From the NCBI GenBank assembly GCA_900642245.1, contig CAAAJI010000232.1, positions 1-13,397 of the forward strand: a DNA stretch of 13,397 bases. Direction: 5' to 3'. Below the pieces are notes generated by a model that saw only the letters and a list, made by a program, of their open reading frames with translations, searched no databases and was not told the DNA's origin. Every line of letters starts with the position of its first letter. Position 1 is the first letter of the stretch. The position numbers were made by a program, and so were the translations under genes. This DNA is from Fragilaria radians. Lineage: Eukaryota > Bacillariophyta > Fragilariophyceae > Fragilariales > Fragilariaceae. Shown here piece after piece: positions 1-8,200 of the stretch.

Positions 1-168
1 CACGCTTGCTGACTTTTTTATAGTTAAAATGTTTTGCATGAAAGGGGGGAAAGTCTAAAAATCTGTGCAACTATCCTAACTATACTATTTAGCAGGAATT
101 TAGGCCACATGATGTTACTTCCGTGCATGACATACAGATGCCACTAAACATTCCCATCATCAGAAATT
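1..168. other. 3' flank of the HFM1-like gene
   Basis: AT-rich, non-coding stretch after the TAA of the helicase gene. It carries a run of seven Gs around 44-50. No clear AATAAA was seen on the minus strand. It presumably contains the 3' UTR and polyadenylation site. Confidence 0.5.
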
Positions 169-3100
169 TTAAAACGCATTGTTGAAGGCCTCATCCAAAA
201 GTACCTCATTCGGAGATGTGGCTGCTTTGTAGTAATTTCTATAACTTCGCTTCTTCTCATGCTTCCCATCGCCCAAAAATGGGTTACCGCTATGTCCATA
301 AATCCCGTTCTGAATCTCTTGACTATTGCATGTATTCAAACGAGAGACAAGAGAGTCTCGCTCATGGATATAGTCTCTTTGCATCGATTCGCGATACTCA
401 GTATCGCCTTGCCTCATCCAAAAATCTTGCTCCGAAGGAAAATTGTTTAAGTCTTGATCATATGAAGACCTTAATTGACATACTTCCTCCGGTAATGGTG
501 AAATTCCTTGTGAAGGCCAGCTTTGAATGAAGGTATCTTGAAAACAATTGTCATTAGGAATGGGCATGTATCGTGGTACTTCAAAGTTGTTTCTTAGACC
601 AAGGTGAGGTAGTACATCATGTTGAGATGAACTCGGGAGAATATAAGGGCCGTTTACTGGATATTGAGAGTGTTGTGATTCTTGGTGAAGTAGTGGATGT
701 ACACGGTTTTGAGGCATGGGATAGTAATCATGTTTGAAACGCTGTTGTTCTTCTGCTTTCATTCGCAACAATGTGTGGGCTGGAATAGCATGAGAATCAA
801 AGCGGTTCATGCTTGAACATGCGTATCCCTTCTTGGATCGAATTCTAATGGGCCTTTTCACTCCGTAATTCTCCTTTGGTTCCATTTTTGTAAACACTTC
901 TTTTGGTAGGATACCGAGTGCGCTGTCTTCATCATTTGTCGTCAAATCTAGATTTTTCTCTGCGTCATTTGGGTCATATTGAAAAGCCTGAAAAGGATTA
1001 TCTTGCTTCCTTTTGAAAACAGAACTCTGCATTGCTCGTTGCTCACGCTTTTGTCGAAACCATGTTTGGTTTGTTTTGATTCTTATCTGTGAACATTTCT
1101 TTATATTGCTGAAAGTTGATGTGGAGTTTTCTACCGAAACATAATTATCAAAAGGTTCCATCTTATAGCCTATGGTATCCTCAATGATGGCAGATTGCTT
1201 CTCAAATGCTTCTTCCTTGGTAGATAATTCACTACGTGTTTCACGACAATTACTTTCGACTATTTCATAATGTTTCAAGTAAGGGGATTCAACATGGGCA
1301 GCATTATCGGAGCCTGCGTCATTTGCATAATCACTTATTTTTGCATCATAGCTGAAGGGACTAACCTTGTTGATGTATGAGGTCCTTGCTTCACAACAAG
1401 GCAAGGAGTTTGATGTATTCAGAGTCGAAGGACCTAAAACCGTGGCCTTTCGATTGCGAGAACCAGAATTTGCATTATTCTGCACTTTTTTCCTTTTAGA
1501 CCTGGGACAACTTGATGGATTAAGATCACTCAATCGCGTTCTTGCCGCTTGTTGTTTATCTGGGGTGTTTTTCGTTTGAGGTAATATCTTGTTCGCGACT
1601 GACTTGAATTTAAGCTGTGGATCATTATTTTCTTTATCACTCTTGATAATCACTACGTCGTCAAGCCCCACTAATGATGAAACCAAATGAATTGAGATCT
1701 GACCAAAGCTCTCAGGGCAATGAAAACTCATCACTCCAGGTCCCTCAACATTGGCTTGGAAAAAAAGGCAACCATTTGGTTGATCTGTAAACGCAATTAA
1801 TGTATACCTTACAGCGACAGATTCCTGTGCATTTATGTGCTCTTCATATGTGGAGATTATAGGGTTTTTCGACAGCTCGCAAATAATCAACTTTTCTTCT
1901 GAGATATGTGCTGACAGTTTGAGCGAATTTTGAAGGATGGCGATTGCCGCCTTGCGTAACTCCAAACCGAAGTTGCCTGATCTCCCGGCTACTTTATCAA
2001 TCACATCATCTGTCGTATTGACGACGTCCAAGAATGAAGAGATATTTTGTGATCGTAACCTCTGAGTTGTCTCTTGTCCGACGCCACGAAGCTGATTTAA
2101 GATGCCATCTCCTGGCCCCCATAAGCTGACTGATAGACATCGTCTTAGCTTGAGGCATTGAAGAGCCACTTGCCCATTCTTACTTCCATAAATACTGTAC
2201 TCCTCGGCAGCAGCGAGGATTCTCGTTGCAAATTCAAGATTCGAAGACATTTCTTGTCGAAGGGTAAAGTCCTCGAAATAGTGCTGTCCAATAGCTGCTT
2301 GCAACAATACAAAAGCTTTTTGATGCGGTTCTTGTATGCGAATCTTGCTCTTAGTGTCTAACTTATACTTCAAAGTTTTGTGAACTTCATTTAAGACTTT
2401 TTTGTCCGATCTCCGAACAGCTTTTTGAATGCCTTGGAATCTAGAGATTGCTTGAAGTAGATGTTCTATACTCACTAGAAAAGGTAGCTCAATTATCGCT
2501 TTCATGGATGAGAACTCAACGAGGTGCTGATTCATTATGTCACACGCAAATAGGGGTGAGATTTCTCCATTTTCTTTACATACTGAGATTAATCCCGCAT
2601 CTTCTAATTTCTTAAGTTCAGTGCCACAAATTTTAGTGAGACAAAAGTTCATCTCTGCGTCTTTTGAAATTCCGAAACTATTTGGATTTCCTTTTATTTG
2701 CTGAAAGAGGAAAGTAGTTGCCAGCCAATTTTTGGCAGAATGAAAATCGGTGATAACTTTTAGAGATATTTCATGGTTAAAGACTTGAACCAGTTTCGGA
2801 AGAAGCTGAGATTCGACGCAATCTATGTTATTCCCAAGTTCTTTGTACCTTTTTTCATATTTGGACTCAGTCATAATTACAGCAGTCCCAGAAGTGTCGA
2901 AGCCCATCCTACCAGCTCGCCCAATCATTTGTAAAAGGCTACCTTTGTCTACCTCCACGTACCCAACTTCCGATCCTCTCCATGCCGAGGTGCCCTTTAT
3001 TACCACTAAGTGTGCAGGAAGATTAACGCCGACTGAAAGAGTTGATGTTGCACAGAGACATTTGATGTGGCCCTCAAGAAAAGCTTTTTCGACGAGCTTC

Positions 3101-4820
3101 CTATCCAAAATGTCTAACCCTGCATTGTGATACGCTACGCCTCGAAGGAGACAGCGTTGCAACGCTATCACACTTGTCTGACTAGCAAGTTTCGGATTGT
3201 TGATCGAAAATCCTAGGTTAGAATTATGCGAAAGCTCTGATGCAAGCGCTTCACTCTCCTTTTTAGTATGGCAGAATATAATGGTGGGCTTACCCTTTGA
3301 AAATTGACGAATAACCCCTGGAACACGTTGATTCATATTCTTATTGAACAGAAATTGATTTTTTCCCGCATCCCCGCAAAGAGCGACATGAATGGTCAAC
3401 GGTACTGGACGATATGAGTCGTCGAATACAAAAGCATTGCTGGCGTTTAAAAAAGCCGCAATATCACAAACGTTGGGCATTGTAGCAGAAACCCCCACAA
3501 TACGAAAGTCTGACGAGAGAGTGGCTGAATCTGTATGGATGAAGCTAATCAGTATGTTAGGGGAAAGGGAAAGGGAAATGGAAAGATCAAAAGAAGCCAA
3601 AGCACGGACCTCGATGACAGGATCTGTGAATCCATAAGTTTTCCAGATTGCGTGGCTCGAAAGATAGTTTTCATTCGACAAATTACGGATTCTAAGCAGC
3701 TACCGCGGCTAGGATCGCCAAGGAGATGTACTTCGTCGATAAGTAACAACTTGATTGATCCAAAGAGAACAAAATTTTCCGTCCAACGCCTGGTAAGACT
3801 ATCCCACCTTTCCGGTGTAGTGATGATGAGATGAGATTGGGAAATCTCACGAAAGGCTTCTCCAGGTTCTGAATCGTCACCCGTTATCATGGCGGTGCGA
3901 ATCCCAAGCTTGAGACTGGAAAGCCGGGATGTCCAGTCGTCATACCTCTCTTCACACAGTGCCTTAGAGGGGGACAAATAAACAATCTTTCTGCATATGG
4001 GTAACTGTTTACATTGCCAATTCATTGAATTCTCACGCATGGAATTGAAATCTTTGATGATATGACTTGCAATTGCTATTTCAAAAACCCCCGTTTTTCC
4101 AGAACCAGTGGGTGCGCTCAGCACGATTGTGTCATTGGAGTTCACCAATATTGGTGCGATTTCAGATTGTAGCACATTGAACTTCTCGAATTTATGCTTC
4201 CAGAGTAACGTGACTGGATTTTGAAAGACTTCATGGATTGATAGGGATTTCCGCATGTGTAGTGGTCGATTTTGTAGTGATAACCGATGAATGATGAGAG
4301 ACTTCATATTTTGTGTTTCGGCGTAATCAGGAGGAGCATAGAGGGAAGGTTCTATTTCTGCCTTTCTCTCGAAGACATTGATAGAGCCATTTACAAATTC
4401 TTTCCTTCCTAGATCGCATTGTGCTTTAGCACCACTATTATCTTCTACTTTTGAAGCTAGTGAAGTAGAATCATCTTTCTGAAAATCAGTGTATTCACAG
4501 ATCACCGCCATAGAATCGTTTTTTTCACCTAGAGGAACATTATCTTTCACGAAAGGGGAGGCCGGACAGATACTTTTTTCCTTTGGCATTTCCTCGTTTC
4601 CATCGAAGCTCTTTAACTTAAGTTGTTGATCTTCCTTAGGAGTAGTGCTATATGTGAATGACTCGGCGATTAATCCTGGAGATGTATTCTTAGTAGAACA
4701 TGAATTAGAGGATAGAGATATCGATGAAGGAGAATATATTTCACACATCTGAATTATTTCACTATGGCTTTCATTTCCAATGCAATTGGGAGCGTCCTGT
4801 AGATAGGTCGAACCTGACAT
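169..4820 (-). CDS. HFM1: HFM1/MER3-type meiotic DNA helicase (two exons)
   Basis: Exons are 4820-3610 and 3544-169. Joined, they keep frame and give 1528 residues. Seen: an about 180-residue polar N-terminus, then a Ski2-like SF2 helicase: Walker A APTGSGKT (about 236-243), TTPERWD (motif Ib region), DEVH box (about 362-365), SAT (about 423-425), IIFCHTKKE (about 492), and QMIGRAGRMGFDTSG (motif VI, about 610-624). A winged-helix region and a Sec63-like helical/HhH region follow (about 740-950, with GVGQETTQRL). A 580-residue, mostly low-complexity tail has a basic NLS-like KRKK at about 1087-1090. Known for the family: MER3/HFM1 is a nuclear 3'-5' helicase that stabilises recombination intermediates and promotes interfering crossovers (ZMM group). 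The DEVH box followed by RGSCLE..ICRMKTI and the single helicase cassette separate it from the two-cassette Brr2 and Slh1/ASCC3 proteins. The start is the first ATG in frame; an upstream exon is possible (see 4831-4966). All helicase motifs are intact, which suggests a functional gene. Confidence 0.92.
3545..3609 (-). other. Intron of the HFM1-like gene (65 nt)
   Basis: On the minus strand exon 1 ends ...TCATCGAG and the intron starts GTCCGT. The intron holds a long pyrimidine run of repeated TTTCCC, a CTAAC branch-like site and the acceptor GATTAG. Removing it joins the DEVH-containing exon to the SAT-containing exon in phase (split AGC serine codon). It also bypasses the TGA that would otherwise stop exon 1. 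The donor deviates from GTAAGT, but no other GT-AG pair nearby restores the frame as well. Confidence 0.85.
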
Positions 4821-4830
4821 CGTCAAAATT

Positions 4831-4966
4831 CTGGAAAAAATAAGACAATGAATTTATGAGTCGTGGTTTGAAGTATTAATCAAGTACAAAACCCTCGAAG
4901 TGGGAATCACGTGTAGAGTTTGATATGTTTTGGAGGTAACGTTTTGAAATAGTGTTTGGTTTCCAT
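4831..4966 (-). other. Possible 5' exon plus 80-nt intron upstream of the HFM1-like ATG
   Basis: Just upstream of the ATG at 4820, the minus strand reads TTATTTTTTCCAG (acceptor ending at 4831), a strong 3' splice site. A candidate exon 4966-4911 begins with ATG (METKHYFKTLPPKHIKLY) and ends before a GTGATT donor. The intron 4910-4831 has a TTGATTAAT branch-like sequence. Splicing gives phase 2 to phase 2 and adds about 22 residues in frame before the ATG at 4820. It could instead be a 5'-UTR intron from another donor, or the polypyrimidine stretch may be unused. A CACGTG (E-box/G-box core, 4908-4913) overlaps the donor. Confidence 0.4.
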
Positions 4967-5233
4967 CGATAGTGACTATATGATCTCACCCTAAATTCTA
5001 GCAATACCGGGATTCTTTCTGGAAAAAGTCTGCAAAGCACTGATAGCTATCTTTGAAACAAGTTTTCCCTGATTACCACAAACGGATTGACGACTTCCAT
5101 GAGACCCCAACTTGGAGAAACGAGAATCAAACTCAACAGGTTATGTCACAACTTGGGGGCAGTGAGAATAAAATTCAAAAGTCTATTTTACGATTTCCTG
5201 GAATCTACTTTTTGGCAGAGTTCACCTGACGCG
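4967..5233 (-). promoter_or_regulatory. Intergenic region between the PLU-1/PHD gene and the HFM1-like gene
   Basis: About 270 bp with no supportable ORF. It must contain the 3' UTR of the upstream PLU-1/PHD gene and the promoter and 5' UTR of the helicase gene, because both are on the minus strand. No clear TATA box was seen. A perfect palindrome at its right edge (5225-5238) contains ACGCGT. Promoter role is inferred from position only. Confidence 0.45.
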
Positions 5234-8200
5234 TCAGGAAATAGGAAACAGCGGTTCTCCTGTGCCTGTGTGGGCGATTTCCGAGTGAGCAGATTCGCTG
5301 TCATCAACAAGGGCAGTTGTGGATGAAACAATTGACATAGATATGGATTCGTTTTGGCTTACAGGCAATATTTGACAAAGATCCAACTCGTCCAGCATGT
5401 CATTTCGATCTTTTCCAATAACTTCAGAAGTACATTTTTCGATCGATTGAGTAGAATCTATGGCTGTGGCTCCCAAGCTGACAACGCTGAAAGATTCGGA
5501 TGTGGTGCTCACACACGTATTATTCTCGACTGACAAAATTGAAGGCAAGGATAAGACTTGAAAATGAGTCGCTTTATCTCTTGCATCAGAAATGGAGCAA
5601 GAATCAACATTTTTCATATTCTGAAAAATAATATCCGCAGAAAGGATGTTATCCACGTTTTTCACATTATTTAAAGTCGATGCACCGTCAAGTTCTTCAA
5701 ACTTTCCGCAAGAATCAGGTGTTGCTATGCATTCTTGTCCAAAGGCCTCAACAGTTTCTGGAGACTCGAGGCTTTTGAACGGTGGCCAGATTTGATCTAT
5801 AGTAGGGGCACATGGTGCCCAATCGTCATTTTGGACGTTTTGTACAAGGGGTAAATCATTAGGTTGAAATTCTGTAATTGTCGAAGACAACGAGTCTATA
5901 GTTTCACCTTTACAACGAGGACAGTGCCAACTCTGCAAACTGCTACTGGTCGCCTTATCTACACCGACACAGCGTCCATGGAACCATTCATCACACTTAT
6001 CACAACCCAACATGAAAGAGCCGTCGCTAGGCCCACCGCAGAGGCAATATCTCTGCCCTTTGTCATCAATTACATTTTCTAAGCAAGCAATTTCAGGTAT
6101 GTCAAAAGGTATATTCCTGTAGGCAATTTCTAAATTCTTGAGGACTTCCAAGTTGTATGGCTTCCTTTCTCCAAACTTAGGAGTAAGTGCCTTTCGGACT
6201 TTGGCTTGCCAAAGTGTTGCCTTCTGAATCATTCCTTTTAACATTTTCCCAACTTTTTCCTCACCAAGTCCTACTGCGTTACAGAATTTTAAGATGTCTT
6301 CTACATCTTTGAGAGTCGATCTTTTGGCCAACTTCTGCATTGCGAAAGCTGTCCAACATATTGAACGAAAAGCATTCATAACTGTTTGAACATCTCGAAG
6401 ACTTGAAATTCCGAGAATTTCAGATTCTTTCATAAGTTTAACCATTGCTGGTGAAAAAGACCCATCCGATAACGGCTTGCCTAGGATAACATCCTCTTGG
6501 TTAGAACAAACCAGAAAAGATGATCTAACTCGAATACACCACACTTTCAACTTCTCACTATAGCTATCTTCAAGCTTATCTACAGTCACCCGCTCCATAT
6601 GAATCTCATTTAATATCCTTAGCCGATCCTTGCAATTGGCTATGGCTAACTCATTTTCTTGAATCCTGGATTCCACTTAAATTGTGGTCAGAGGTACGCC
6701 TTCAAACTACAGAAAGAATGGTATTTGGATCTTACCTTCGTGGACTGGATCAAGTAGTTTACCATTACTTTGGGAGTCATGTAAGATTTGACTTTCAGAA
6801 TTACTTAAAGGAGAATCGATCGAATGGTTTTGGTTGACTTCAGTGTCCGCTACCTTAACTGTCGGAAGCTGGCAAGAATCGCGTGACAAACCAATATCAA
6901 TTTGACCAAGATTCGAGTTTTCTTGAAATTCGAGTGAGGCTAAAAGAGCTGTATCACTACAGAATGGAGTCAAAATAGTTTGAAGTTTTCCATTTGTGTT
7001 TGCTTGGTTTTCACCCACGTTTAGTGGTAGAGGCAGAATTTGCTGTACCTTATCAAGATCCACAATACTTTGCACTAGCTGCTTATCAGGATACTTGATG
7101 ATTTTCATATTTGAATGAAGTTCGCAAAGTATAGCTTCAAACTTTTCTAGATCTTTTTTTTCCTTTCTAACCTTTCGCTGATGCCTTTGAAAATCAGTTT
7201 GTCGAGATTTTTTCAAATCACTTTGTGATGTCCATTTTTTGACCACGCAGACGACACTACTAACACTCTGATCAAAGAGACGTTTCACTCCACAACGAAC
7301 ACATGTATATGTGTCAAAACGATCGGCTTGTGTCTCAGATATACCGATGCAGGAACCATGGTACCATTCGTTGCAGGTATCGCACGCTATCATGAAGCCT
7401 ACATACGGTCGACGACACAGACAAAATCCTTTAGTTGCTTGTTTAAGGTTATCGGCTTCTTCAGGCATAGGGATGATAAGCTTATTGTGTTCCAAAAGCA
7501 AGCTTTCCAATTCCTCAGCCGAAACGTCTCCGTTCTCCAAATTATGCTTTCGTACACGATTTAGCCACATTCGAGAGGCACGCATAGCATTTCGCAGATC
7601 TTTCAACTCAGAGCATGAAAGCTTTAACTCGTCGCCTTCATCGGCAAGGGCTTTCGCTTCGTCAATAGTCAGTGCTCTCACATTTGATTGAAGATATGAT
7701 GCAACTTTCTCTCTCCAGTGTTTGGAACGCATTGCTACGGTTTGGATCAACTGCACGATTTCAGTTGCTGATTTGAGCCTTTGGTTAGAGACTGATTTTA
7801 TCGGTCAGTTAGAGAAATAGAGTAGACTTACACGAGGGATATTGCCGAGACTGCGCGACAAGTTCGTCAATAGCATCAAATGTTAACTTTTTTTCTTTCG
7901 TTGAAATGAGATTTTCTACACTTTTTGACCAACTCAGAAATTCATCTCTCTGAATATTCAAATTCTCCAGAAGCATTAATTGCTGCTCAATAATCGTAGA
8001 CCAACTGCTTTGGACAACTTGACCACAACAAGTTTGCAGGCCCAAAAGCGGGAAATCATTGCTGCAACATTTTCGAAGCTCATTTCCCGATTCTAACAAA
8101 GCAGTTAGTTTTGGAGCTACACTATTCTCGTAAAGCTCTATCGGACTTTTCAATACTTGAATCGATGATATAAACCATTTCACAATCTTTTCTAGATTGG

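Noticed and set aside
3549..3681. Two overlapping genes for the helicase instead of one spliced gene
   Set aside because: The DEVH half and the SAT half belong to one helicase core. A GT-AG intron with a branch site joins them in phase.
7311..7691. Plus-strand open frame of 126 codons
   Set aside because: Antisense to the PHD1-encoding exon, which has a full C4HC3 set. The plus peptide is composition-driven and unrecognisable.
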